A stretch of 15,039 nt of DNA, taken from JAKPKF01 sp964579365 (lineage in GTDB: Bacteria; Patescibacteriota; Dojkabacteria; SC72). The position numbers were made by a program, and so were the translations under genes. Below are positions 5,840-14,328 of this stretch, piece by piece; the stretch's first letter is position 1; every line of letters begins with the position of its first letter. The notes beneath the pieces are model-generated. The model was not told the origin of the DNA. It saw nothing but the letters and a program-made list of their open reading frames with translations, and ran no database searches. Location: NCBI GenBank assembly GCA_964579365.1, contig CAZOFW010000017.1, positions 1 through 15,039 of the forward strand. Direction: 5' to 3'.

Positions 5840-7375
5840 TTAATCTTTCTTAACAATCTTTGGAAATTTCACTTTTCCTTCATATATCTCTCTTGTGGTA
5901 GTCTCTATTTCATTTCTCATTTGTGGAAACAGTGTACCCTCTCTTGCAGTTAAATCTTCTAAGAACCAGAAAATTCTCTCACTTTGACCATATCCACTTG
6001 TAGGTGGCATACCATATTCCAACATCTCTACAAAATCTATATCTAACATCTGTGCTTCATCATCACCCTGTTCTCTTAAGTTTTGTTGTTCAGAAAATCT
6101 TGCTAACTGATCTTGAGGATCATTTATTTCAGAGTATCCATTACCTAGTTCGCTTCCTGCGATTACTACCTGGAATCTCTCTGTTAGAGCTTCGTTCTCT
6201 TGATGTGCTTTTGCTAAAGGAGAAACAAATTTCGGTTGGTTTACAAGAAAAGCAGGACCGGAGATTGTGGCACGAATAATTTTCCATAGATTATCTATTA
6301 ATCTGTTTCTGTTTATATCTCCACTTAATTCAATATTATTCTTTTTTACTACTTCTAGAATCTTTTCATCTGAGTCATTAAAGATATCAATATCAAATCT
6401 TTCTTTAATGATTTGAGTATAGTCAATCTCTTTCCATTCATCTGCAAGATCAAAAGTATGTCCTCTTGTTGTGAATTCTGTTTTACCATATACCTTATTT
6501 GCTATCTCTAAGAAAAGTTCTCTTACTAAATCCATATTGTCTTTGTAATTAGCATATGCCCAATACCATTCGATATCGTAGAATTCTTGAAGATGTTCAT
6601 CATCCATACCCTCGTTTCTAAAATTTGGTCCAAAGGTATATATCTTCTCAAATCCTGCACCAATTAATCTCTTCTGGTAGAGCTCTGTAGATATCCTTAG
6701 GAAGAAATCTTGGTCAAGTGCATTGTGATGAGTAATGAAAGGTTTTGCATCTGCACCACCTGTCACAGCCTCTAGGATAGGGACTTCTACCTCTAAGAAA
6801 CCTTTACTCTTTAGGAATTCTCTCTGTACTTGCCAGAATTTGGCTTTTCTTTCAAAGAGCTTTACTTTGTCAGGATGTATAACCAAGTCTAAATATCTTC
6901 TCCTAAACTGTTGATCTTTGTTTTTCAATTCTCTTGGGATTGGTCTTAGAGCTTTCGCAAGCAGTCGAATATTCTTAACCATAACAGATATCTCTCCAGT
7001 TTTTGTTTTTCCAATTGTTCCGTATACCTCTACAAAATCTGCTAAATCTAAAAGCGCTAATTTATCCCAACCAAGGTATCCCTTTGTTAAATCTTCTTGT
7101 AGCTCTGATTCTCTAATCATTAATTGAATACTATCTGATTGATCTTGGATATTTCCAAACACTAACTTGCCATGCTCTCTCCAAGCCACTATTCTCCCAG
7201 CGAGGATTACTTCTTTGTTTTCAAATTCTTCATATTTAGTTTTTACTTCTCCATTGGAATACTGTTTAAAGGATTTTGCTGGGTAAGGATTGATGCCTAA
7301 CTTCTTTAATTGTTCTAATTTTTCTAATCTTACTTCTCTTTGACCTAGTAAATCACTTTTCTGCTGGTCTTCCAT
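5840..7375 (-). CDS. lysS: Lysyl-tRNA synthetase, class II (divergent)
   Basis: LysRS charges tRNA-Lys. The 511 residues show an N-terminal OB-fold anticodon-binding domain (about 56-142, including ILAGRIVAWREHGKLVFGNI) and a class II catalytic domain. The linker region RRRYLDLV (158-165) and the lysine-pocket segment RISTELYQKRLIGAGFEKIY (227-246) are typical. Motif 2 is FRNEGMDDEHLQEF (252-265), and motif 3 GYGQSERIFWFL (461-472) keeps the essential arginine. Both motifs differ from the common forms (RNEG....HNPEF and GLGIGIDRLV), so it belongs to an unusual branch, but the order and length are those of LysRS. The ATG at 7373-7375 gives a normal N-terminus with no Shine-Dalgarno. It has its own promoter 38 bp upstream and a strong terminator, so it is probably monocistronic. 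Confidence 0.93.
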   Translation of the reverse strand: MEDQQKSDLLGQREVRLEKLEQLKKLGINPYPAKSFKQYSNGEVKTKYEEFENKEVILAGRIVAWREHGKLVFGNIQDQSDSIQLMIRESELQEDLTKGYLGWDKLALLDLADFVEVYGTIGKTKTGEISVMVKNIRLLAKALRPIPRELKNKDQQFRRRYLDLVIHPDKVKLFERKAKFWQVQREFLKSKGFLEVEVPILEAVTGGADAKPFITHHNALDQDFFLRISTELYQKRLIGAGFEKIYTFGPNFRNEGMDDEHLQEFYDIEWYWAYANYKDNMDLVRELFLEIANKVYGKTEFTTRGHTFDLADEWKEIDYTQIIKERFDIDIFNDSDEKILEVVKKNNIELSGDINRNRLIDNLWKIIRATISGPAFLVNQPKFVSPLAKAHQENEALTERFQVVIAGSELGNGYSEINDPQDQLARFSEQQNLREQGDDEAQMLDIDFVEMLEYGMPPTSGYGQSERIFWFLEDLTAREGTLFPQMRNEIETTTREIYEGKVKFPKIVKKD

Positions 7376-7412
7376 TGAACAATGTTTAAAAAGTTATGTA
7401 ATATATGGGGAT

Positions 7413-7421
7413 ATTATAGCA
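7413..7421 (-). promoter_or_regulatory. Extended -10 promoter for lysS
   Basis: On the minus strand TGC-TATAAT is a perfect -10 (7413-7418) with a TGn extension (7419-7421). No good -35 at normal spacing is visible, as expected for an extended -10 promoter. The predicted start near 7406 leaves a leader of about 30 nt without a Shine-Dalgarno. It lies just past the stop of the upstream surface-protein gene, so lysS need not depend on that transcript. Confidence 0.55.
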
Positions 7422-7427
7422 CAATCA

Positions 7428-10400
7428 CTAACCTCTTCTTATCAATTTGATATTCTTATTTATTGCCAAAACCCCTTTCCCTGTCTTTTTGAAATACAAA
7501 TCCTCTTCTAAAGAATATTCTGGATCTAGGGAAACTAACTTGTACTCTCCTGGTGCTACCAAGAACCTGTACTCCCCCTTCTCACTTGTAACTCTCTTTG
7601 CAGAGAGTCTTCCAAATTCATTCTCAAGAAGACCAAGTTCTACACCTTTCACCCAATTCCCATCTTCATCTTTAACTTTTCCAAATCTATATTTACTCTG
7701 GCTTGAGAAGAGAATATTTAGCAAAATTATTAAAAGATACACTCCCAAAAGAATTGCGTTTATCTCATTTGGATTCTTAATGTAGGAATTTATGGAGAAA
7801 AGTAAACCTGCAACAACTAAAATATCTATCGTAATATTTAGGACATTAATCAGAATATTTTTCATACCTGACGATACACTTTGAGCAATTGTTCCCTTAG
7901 AAGAATCTAATGGTATCGAGAAATTTACTTCCTGTGAAGATTCGTAGCGGAACCTTCCTCCATGGTAGACATTCTCGTATGGAAGATCACTTGGTGATTG
8001 TATAATATATGAAGGGAATTCATAATTTGCTGCATTAACATCTAATTTGTAATTCCCACTTTCTACATAAAATTCAAATATTCCTAACTTGTTTGTTACT
8101 TCGGTAGTTTTTAGTGTGTTCTTTTCATCATATACCCTTATTATCGCTCCGTTTATTGGCTCTTTTGTAATTGAATCGTAGACTACTCCATATCCTCTTT
8201 TCTTTTTCTTTATCTTAAAGATACCGAGTATTAGAGAGGTAAATTTTAGGATATAGCCTTGAATATATGTACTACCAAGAAGGATGTTTATACCAGAAGA
8301 TGTAGCGATAGCAGAAATAGCTGTAGTAGCTACTAAAGTTGAAGTCTCCTCTGAAATTGGAGATTGATCAAAGATACTCTTAACTTGTTTACTCGTATCT
8401 ATTACAAATTTCACAACGTCCTTGTAAACCTGGGAGATACTCTCAAAGATGGGTTCCTTCTCTTCCTCTCCATCTTCTTCCTCTGGATTAGTCGTCGGAA
8501 TTTCCTCAGGGACTATTTCTTCTTCCGGAACAATCACTTCCTCTGGGAGATTTTCGTAATTATCACTTGTGCTAGGAGTACCATCGTCATCTCCTTCTTC
8601 ATCTATTACTACTAAGTATTTATATGATATCGCTCCTAGGTCAGAGGTGGCCGGTATCTTCCAATATGAATTTCCATCTACAGTGGCCATCACCAAACTA
8701 CTACTCAATCTATATCCACCAGAACATGAAGTTGTGATTCCTTCGAGAGTTGTAATATTTGGACAAACCCAAGCGCTGTTATCATCAGGGTTTTTAGGAA
8801 CATACAGATAGAAAGAGCCACTCGTTCCTGGAGCGGTAGACAATCCACTAACAACACTCTTCCTATTTACCAAATCCACATCTCCATGGACATTAATCCA
8901 TGATCTACTTGCATCTAAATCAACTGTTACATTTGCTAGAGCCGTTTCTATTGCACCATCTACGCTGTATAAGATTACTTCCCTACCCGTACCGTAAAAT
9001 ACTAACGAAGGTTCAGATACATCCAAATCTGTTAAAACATCTATTCCTAAAAGATTACTATCTAAATCCGTTATGCTGACTGGGTCTTCTCCCTCATCTC
9101 CAGGTACCTCTGGAGGTCCTTCTGGTGTTGTCTTGATAAATTTAGCAATGAAACCATCTTCATAACCAAGAGATGTTACTTCTGCAATTCCGTCGTCATC
9201 AAAATCCAATCCACCACTATCTCCTGCTTCGCCATAGAATCTTCCAACAAAAAACATCTCATCCTCAGAATTAAATTCTACATTCTGCATATCATACATA
9301 TCAGAATAAGCATTCACTAACACAACCCATGAATCTAAGTATTCACCAGAGCCACTTAGTTCTACAAAGAATGGATCCCAAGAAGAAAAAGCAGGCCCAA
9401 CAGTATTGGTGACAGTTGGAGATGGATCTAAATCCATTTGATTCGCAAAATTCCCAGCAATCAAGACATCACCATAATCATTAACTTCCAAAGCCTGAAC
9501 ATCAACATCGTCGTTCGCATCAAATTTTTTACCCCACAGATAATCTCCAATTGGATCTAGCTTTAAAACAAATGTCGTATCTCCACCATTTGAGGTAATT
9601 GAAGCATCCCCATCCCCAGGGTCCATATCTATTCCACCAGAATATAATATGCTTGAGAAGAATATATTATTCGAAGAATCTACCACCATATACGGGGCAG
9701 TGGATATACTACTAAACTCATCTGTAACATCAAAAACTTTGGTCCAACCATACGATCCATCTGAATTAAGCTTGGAAACAAAATATGCTTGTTGATATGC
9801 AGACCCTCTGATATCTGCTCCCTCTGAAGGATCATAATCAATTTCTAAACCTCCAAATACATAACTCCCAAAGACAACATTATTATTACTATCTATATCT
9901 ATCTGGTGCCAATCATCGAAACTTGCATTATTATAATTTTCAAGTGATTTATACCAAAGAGAGTTCCCAGAAGAATCTAATTTATCAATTGATATCGTTG
10001 GATTTACTTGGATGTCTCCTAGCTCTCCTATTACATAGATATTGTCCACTCCATCTACAACTATATCTGCCACATATTCACTTCCTACTTCACTCCAAGT
10101 CTTAGACCACTGATACTCACCCAAGGAATTCAATTTAACAACATATCCATTCTTGGCTCCAACAGGAGTCAGGGTAACCACAGCAGCAGAAGGATCAACA
10201 TCCATAGCGACACTAAATGCACTACCGTAGTAGACATTTCCTAAACTATCCGCAGCGAGTCTTCGAGTACCGTTACTTTCATTTATGAATTTAACCCACT
10301 GAAAAACTAAACTGTCATTGAATTTAACAATAAAATTACCAGTCCCCGATGCACTCCAAGCCTCCCCAACTCCTGGGTCTAGATCTATTGGACCATTTGT

Positions 10401-12380
10401 ATAACGTCCCATTATGTAAAGATTATCTTGTCCATCAAAAGTTGAGTCATTTATAGTTATATTGGCCGAACCAGAGCCACCGTATGAAACTGAAGCGTTA
10501 TATTCATAATATGTACCATCAACATATGGATTGTAAACAGAAACAGTGTATGTTTTACTTGTCACGGTATCTTCCGCTACTAAATCTATCGTCAGAGCAT
10601 TTGTTCCAAAGTCCAAAGGCATTGTATATGTTTGTCCAGATTCATAGGCATAATCGTTAATAGTTATTCTTGAATCAGCAGAGGATGACGTTACAATTAC
10701 TGTGGTATCGCTATTTGTAGTATCTAATATACATACATATGTGGTTTGTGAAGAGCTAAATACTGGTGCTAATGTACAATCTCCAAATGTAATTCCTGAC
10801 AAGTTGGCATCATTTGAGTAAGTTTCTCCTGGGACTCCAGGAGTACCTTCGTCACCAATGCCAGTAGAATAGATTGGAAGGAATTTACTAAAGAACATAT
10901 CGTAGTGATAATCACCATTCGAATTATCAAAACCATGCTTCATATATACCCCAGAAGAGGGATCTAAATCCACATCATTAACATACCCTCCGAAAGCATA
11001 CAAAACATTGTCAGAATTGAGAACAAGGTTATCCATGCTACTAAAATCTAAACTCTCACCCTCCCCACCAAAAGAATACGTTTTTAAATATCCTCCCAAT
11101 TCATCCAACATAGTAATGAAAGCCCTATCAAGTCCTGCCGAATGTGAATCTACACCTCCAGTGAAATCAAAATCAACTATATCCTGAAACCAACCTCCTA
11201 AATAATAATTATTCAGATTGTCTACAGCAATTGTATAACCCCTATCACGAGCCGTCCCTCCAAAAGTTCTTGTCCAACCGTATGAACCATCTGCATTTAT
11301 CTTCGTTACGTATGCATCCTCATCTGTTAATGATGCTGATGATTTAGTATCGTCTCCTCCCGTTGGGTCAAAATCTAGCGTACCTTCAAATTGTCCTCCG
11401 AGGATTATATCTTCATTTTCATCCAGAACCATATCTGCTCTTAGGCTAGCCCCTGTTACACCTGCGCTGAAAGCCAAAAGAGTCCCAGTCGAATCAAATG
11501 CATTTATTTGAAATCCACCGCCACTATTCCCGGAATCTATATACACATCTCCAGTAGATTGCTTAACTACAACAGGTAGAAAAGTAGAATATGCTGTTCC
11601 AAATTCATAAGCCCATTCAAAGTTTCCACTTAAATCGAATTTAGAGATAAACTGCCCTTTGGTAGTTGAACTTCTTACACCACCTCCAGGATCCAAATCT
11701 ATAACATCCGCTGGGAACTGCTGATTTAAATATCCTGATATGTAAAGGGCATCCCTTGTGATATCTTGATCTACCGCTATTTTGAATCCATTATCATACA
11801 CATCCCCTCCAAATGTTTTTGTCCAACCATACGACCCATCTGCATTAACTTTCATTACAAAGATATCCTGTTGTGAGTCATGAGAGGTTTTCGAATCGGT
11901 TCCTCCTGCAAAATCAAACTGAACAGTTCCACTAAAATCTCCGACCAAATATATATTATTATCACTATCTGATGATACTGCACTGAAATTTACTCTGTTG
12001 CTTAAAGAAGGTCCATCATCTCCAATTCCAAATCCAAAAAGAAAAGCTCCCGTAGGAGAATATTTTGCTAAGAATGAAGTTCCAGATACGACATATGAAG
12101 CGGATGAAAGATCTAAGTCAATCTCGCCTGCTGTCCAACTTTCATCGTCAGTTACTCGCCCAACAACCAAGACATTATCTTGGCTATCTACAGCAATACC
12201 TCTACTGTCATAGGAGAAGATATCACTTTGATATGTCCTTCCCCATGCAAAACTTGCTCCAACAATACTATCTACAGCGAAAACAGGGAAGATAAAATTT
12301 ACTGAAAAAAAGATAAAGCCAAGAACTCCAATTGTAATAGATAGAACAAAAGATAGAATCTCTCTCGTGGGCTTTTTCAT
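7428..12380 (-). CDS. Giant exported, membrane-anchored beta-propeller protein with cadherin-like and carboxypeptidase-regulatory-like domains
   Basis: A 1650-residue surface protein. Residues 1-36 form a signal peptide or anchor (MKKPTREILS then a hydrophobic core ending VFAVDS). Residues about 40-505 are SBBP-like beta-propeller repeats, each with a VDFDFTGG/IDLDPGGG-type acidic turn and repeated NADGSYGW[TK] segments (178-185, 362-369). Residues 521-617 resemble a cadherin-like beta-sandwich. A second propeller spans about 625-1085 (acidic turns near 665, 726, 847, 917, 982, 1058). Then come a beta-rich domain (about 1100-1265), an acidic Pro/Glu linker (1278-1310), two hydrophobic segments (about 1347-1390) ending in KIKKKKR, a carboxypeptidase-regulatory-like domain (1396-1465), two more membrane segments (about 1508-1532 and 1541-1560) and a second such domain (1563-1650). 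Acidic turns may bind Ca2+. It probably acts in adhesion or envelope architecture; no enzyme motif is seen. A near-consensus promoter lies right at the start. Confidence 0.88.
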   Translation of the reverse strand: MKKPTREILSFVLSITIGVLGFIFFSVNFIFPVFAVDSIVGASFAWGRTYQSDIFSYDSRGIAVDSQDNVLVVGRVTDDESWTAGEIDLDLSSASYVVSGTSFLAKYSPTGAFLFGFGIGDDGPSLSNRVNFSAVSSDSDNNIYLVGDFSGTVQFDFAGGTDSKTSHDSQQDIFVMKVNADGSYGWTKTFGGDVYDNGFKIAVDQDITRDALYISGYLNQQFPADVIDLDPGGGVRSSTTKGQFISKFDLSGNFEWAYEFGTAYSTFLPVVVKQSTGDVYIDSGNSGGGFQINAFDSTGTLLAFSAGVTGASLRADMVLDENEDIILGGQFEGTLDFDPTGGDDTKSSASLTDEDAYVTKINADGSYGWTRTFGGTARDRGYTIAVDNLNNYYLGGWFQDIVDFDFTGGVDSHSAGLDRAFITMLDELGGYLKTYSFGGEGESLDFSSMDNLVLNSDNVLYAFGGYVNDVDLDPSSGVYMKHGFDNSNGDYHYDMFFSKFLPIYSTGIGDEGTPGVPGETYSNDANLSGITFGDCTLAPVFSSSQTTYVCILDTTNSDTTVIVTSSSADSRITINDYAYESGQTYTMPLDFGTNALTIDLVAEDTVTSKTYTVSVYNPYVDGTYYEYNASVSYGGSGSANITINDSTFDGQDNLYIMGRYTNGPIDLDPGVGEAWSASGTGNFIVKFNDSLVFQWVKFINESNGTRRLAADSLGNVYYGSAFSVAMDVDPSAAVVTLTPVGAKNGYVVKLNSLGEYQWSKTWSEVGSEYVADIVVDGVDNIYVIGELGDIQVNPTISIDKLDSSGNSLWYKSLENYNNASFDDWHQIDIDSNNNVVFGSYVFGGLEIDYDPSEGADIRGSAYQQAYFVSKLNSDGSYGWTKVFDVTDEFSSISTAPYMVVDSSNNIFFSSILYSGGIDMDPGDGDASITSNGGDTTFVLKLDPIGDYLWGKKFDANDDVDVQALEVNDYGDVLIAGNFANQMDLDPSPTVTNTVGPAFSSWDPFFVELSGSGEYLDSWVVLVNAYSDMYDMQNVEFNSEDEMFFVGRFYGEAGDSGGLDFDDDGIAEVTSLGYEDGFIAKFIKTTPEGPPEVPGDEGEDPVSITDLDSNLLGIDVLTDLDVSEPSLVFYGTGREVILYSVDGAIETALANVTVDLDASRSWINVHGDVDLVNRKSVVSGLSTAPGTSGSFYLYVPKNPDDNSAWVCPNITTLEGITTSCSGGYRLSSSLVMATVDGNSYWKIPATSDLGAISYKYLVVIDEEGDDDGTPSTSDNYENLPEEVIVPEEEIVPEEIPTTNPEEEDGEEEKEPIFESISQVYKDVVKFVIDTSKQVKSIFDQSPISEETSTLVATTAISAIATSSGINILLGSTYIQGYILKFTSLILGIFKIKKKKRGYGVVYDSITKEPINGAIIRVYDEKNTLKTTEVTNKLGIFEFYVESGNYKLDVNAANYEFPSYIIQSPSDLPYENVYHGGRFRYESSQEVNFSIPLDSSKGTIAQSVSSGMKNILINVLNITIDILVVAGLLFSINSYIKNPNEINAILLGVYLLIILLNILFSSQSKYRFGKVKDEDGNWVKGVELGLLENEFGRLSAKRVTSEKGEYRFLVAPGEYKLVSLDPEYSLEEDLYFKKTGKGVLAINKNIKLIRRG

Positions 12381-12389
12381 ACTCTTTCC

Positions 12390-12418
12390 ATATTAAAGAT
12401 TCCCTCTTCTAATGTCAA
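12390..12418 (-). promoter_or_regulatory. Near-consensus promoter for the surface protein, predicting a near-leaderless mRNA
   Basis: On the minus strand there is a perfect -35 TTGACA (12413-12418), an optimal 17-nt spacer and -10 TAATAT (12390-12395), one mismatch from consensus. Only 9 nt separate the -10 from the ATG (12378-12380), so transcription should begin about 2 nt before the start codon. The purine run GGAAAG between them would then be upstream of the mRNA and not a Shine-Dalgarno. Confidence 0.65.
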
Positions 12419-12442
12419 AATTTTGCCCTTTATTTAACAAAT

Positions 12443-12471
12443 TTCTCATATTTAAATATTTAATATATAAT
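12443..12471 (+). promoter_or_regulatory. Probable promoter for glyQS
   Basis: A perfect -10 TATAAT (12466-12471) is preceded by a 17-nt spacer and a weak -35 TTCTCA (12443-12448, 4 of 6 matches). The expected start is near 12478, leaving a leader of about 22 nt with no Shine-Dalgarno before the ATG at 12501. The region is very AT-rich, so chance -10 matches are common. Confidence 0.4.
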
Positions 12472-12500
12472 TCAATATTATTAACTTCATCAGTTGTCCA

Positions 12501-13790
12501 ATGGAAGATTTGCTACAAAAAGTAACCTCGCTATGTAAAAGAAGAGGAATAATATTCCCAAATTCAGAGATATATGGTGGTATAGGAGGATTTTTTGACT
12601 ACGGCCCTGTAGGTGTAGAGATGAAGAACAATCTAAAGAGATACTGGTGGAAGAATATGGTAGACAAAAGAGAAAATGTTGTTGGTATAGATGGAGCAAT
12701 AATTACACACCCGAAGGTATGGGAAGCTTCTGGTCATGTAGAGAATTTTGGAGATGAGGTTATAGAATGTAAAAAGTGTCACCAAAGATTTAGACCAGAA
12801 GATATTACTGAAAAATGTCCAAATTGTGGTAATACAGAATTCACTGAACCAAGATCATATAATCTTCTTTTTGAAACAGAGGTTGGTGTATTGGAGAATT
12901 CCAAAATGAAATCTTACCTCAGGGGAGAGGCTTGCCAAACAATATATCTAGATTTCAAGAATGTGCTAGATAGTACCAGACAGCAGATTCCTTTCGGTAT
13001 TGCACAGATTGGAAAGGCATTTAGAAATGAGGTTACTCCAAACAGATTAACTTTCAGAACAAGAGAGTTTGAACAGTGGGATTTACAGTTTTTTGTACAT
13101 CCAAACGATATGGAGAAATGGTTTGAATATTGGAAAGAGGAAAGAATGAAATTTTACAAAGAGCTTTACAGAAAACAAGAGAATGTGAGACTTACACAAC
13201 ATCCAAAGGATAAGTTAGTCTTCTACGCTAAAGATGCTTACGATGTAGAATATCTTGCTCCATGGGGATGGGCAGAGAATGAGGGTATCCATTGGAGAGG
13301 AGATTACGATTTAACACAACATGGTAAATTCTCTGGAAAAGACCTTTCCTATTTAGATCCTAATACTGGTGAGAGATATATTCCTCACATCGTTGAAACT
13401 TCTGGAGGTGTAGATAGAACATTACTTATGCTTCTATTTGATGCATATGAGGAAGAAACTCTTCCAAATGGAGAAATGAGAACTGTTCTTAAGATACACA
13501 AGGATATAGCTGCATACAGGGCTGCAGTATTCCCATTGGTGTCAAACAAGCCAGAGATTGTACAGAAGGCTAGAGATATATTTGCAACACTCTCAAACGA
13601 CTACAAGGTCTTGTGGGATGCTAGAGGAAATATTGGAAAGAGATATAGATACCAAGATGAAATAGGAACACCATTCTGTATAACAGTAGATTACGAAACA
13701 CTTGAAAACGGTACTGTAACAGTTAGAGACAGAGACACAATGGAACAGAAACGAGTAAAGATTGAAGATCTAGACGAGGCTCTTAATTAA
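12501..13790 (+). CDS. glyQS: Glycyl-tRNA synthetase, single-chain (alpha2) type
   Basis: GlyRS charges tRNA-Gly, such as the tRNA-Gly(UCC) encoded about 6.7 kb away. This is the eukaryote/archaea-like homodimeric form, not the bacterial alpha2beta2 GlyQ+GlyS pair. It starts with the typical RRGIIFPNSEIYGGIGGFFDYG block (14-35). A zinc ribbon has C90, C93, C106 and C109 (CKKC and CPNC). Motif 2 is FRNEVTPNRLTFRTREFEQ (174-192) and motif 3 is SGGVDRTLLMLLFDAY (301-316). The C-terminal anticodon-binding domain runs from about 335 to 429. The length of 429 is slightly shorter than many homologues, without large insertions. The segment LRGEACQTIYLDFKNV replaces the commoner LRPETAQGIF form. The start ATG is well supported by alignment of the first block. 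The TAA stop overlaps greA by 4 bp on the opposite strand. Confidence 0.96.
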   Translation: MEDLLQKVTSLCKRRGIIFPNSEIYGGIGGFFDYGPVGVEMKNNLKRYWWKNMVDKRENVVGIDGAIITHPKVWEASGHVENFGDEVIECKKCHQRFRPEDITEKCPNCGNTEFTEPRSYNLLFETEVGVLENSKMKSYLRGEACQTIYLDFKNVLDSTRQQIPFGIAQIGKAFRNEVTPNRLTFRTREFEQWDLQFFVHPNDMEKWFEYWKEERMKFYKELYRKQENVRLTQHPKDKLVFYAKDAYDVEYLAPWGWAENEGIHWRGDYDLTQHGKFSGKDLSYLDPNTGERYIPHIVETSGGVDRTLLMLLFDAYEEETLPNGEMRTVLKIHKDIAAYRAAVFPLVSNKPEIVQKARDIFATLSNDYKVLWDARGNIGKRYRYQDEIGTPFCITVDYETLENGTVTVRDRDTMEQKRVKIEDLDEALN

Positions 13791-14251
13791 CAAACCTCCA
13801 GTACCTTGTACTCTACGGTATTCTCATTAATTTTCAATTTAACAGTTTTTCCAACTTTTGATTTCACTAATGCTTTTCCAAGAGGAGATTCATTTGAGAT
13901 GTAGTTCTTCGAAGGATCTGCCTCTACAGAAGACACTATCTTCATTGTCATTTTCTTACCTTTGAAATCTACTTTAATCTCAGAACCAATATCTATCTTT
14001 CCAGGATTACATTTCTCTTTCTTTATAACCTTTGAATTACTTAGTAAAGCCTTAATATCTGCTACTTTTCTCTCAAGTTCAGCCTTAATCTGTAAAACCA
14101 AACTTAAGCCTTCGGTATCTTCGCTTACATCTTCTCTTCTTGCTTGCTCTAGGCTTTCCATAACCTCATCCTTTTTCTTACCTTCAAGGTTCTTTAACTC
14201 TCTCTCTAGGTCTTCTCTTTTCTCTTTTGTTAACAATACTTTCTCTGTCAT
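13787..14251 (-). CDS. greA: Transcription elongation factor GreA
   Basis: GreA enters the RNA polymerase secondary channel and stimulates cleavage of backtracked RNA. The 154 residues match the usual length. An N-terminal coiled coil (about 1-75) carries the acidic tip EDVSEDTEG, with D41 and E44 in the positions of the catalytic pair in other GreA proteins. The C-terminal FKBP-like domain (about 80-154) has the typical ending ISNESPLGKALVKSKVGKTVKLKI. The start ATG gives a normal MTEKVLLTKE N-terminus. No Shine-Dalgarno is seen. A good promoter lies about 40 bp upstream, so it is probably its own transcription unit. The 3' end overlaps glyQS by 4 bp. Confidence 0.95.
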   Translation of the reverse strand: MTEKVLLTKEKREDLERELKNLEGKKKDEVMESLEQARREDVSEDTEGLSLVLQIKAELERKVADIKALLSNSKVIKKEKCNPGKIDIGSEIKVDFKGKKMTMKIVSSVEADPSKNYISNESPLGKALVKSKVGKTVKLKINENTVEYKVLEVC

Positions 14252-14261
14252 ATGTATACTG

Positions 14262-14278
14262 GTTAGAAATTATCTAAC
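14262..14278. repeat. Inverted repeat in the greA leader
   Basis: GTTAGA-AATTA-TCTAAC is a perfect 6-bp inverted repeat with a 5-nt spacer, between the predicted greA start site (about 14283) and the ATG. It could be an operator site or a small leader hairpin. It is short enough to be chance in AT-rich DNA. Confidence 0.35.
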
Positions 14279-14289
14279 TAACGGAATAT

Positions 14290-14318
14290 AGTATATGTTA
14301 TTTGTATATACTAATCAA
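14290..14318 (-). promoter_or_regulatory. Sigma70-type promoter for greA
   Basis: On the minus strand there is a -35 TTGATT (14313-14318), a 17-nt spacer and -10 TATACT (14290-14295). The expected start near 14283 leaves a leader of about 32 nt without a Shine-Dalgarno. The -35 lies only 10 bp past the stop of the upstream gene, which suggests greA is transcribed independently of it. Confidence 0.55.
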
Positions 14319-14328
14319 CAATTTTTGA

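Noticed and set aside
5559..5843. Plus-strand open frame of 94 codons across the ncRNA and tRNA-Gly
   Set aside because: It reads through a perfect tRNA and a base-paired RNA, has no protein-like composition and no ribosome binding site.
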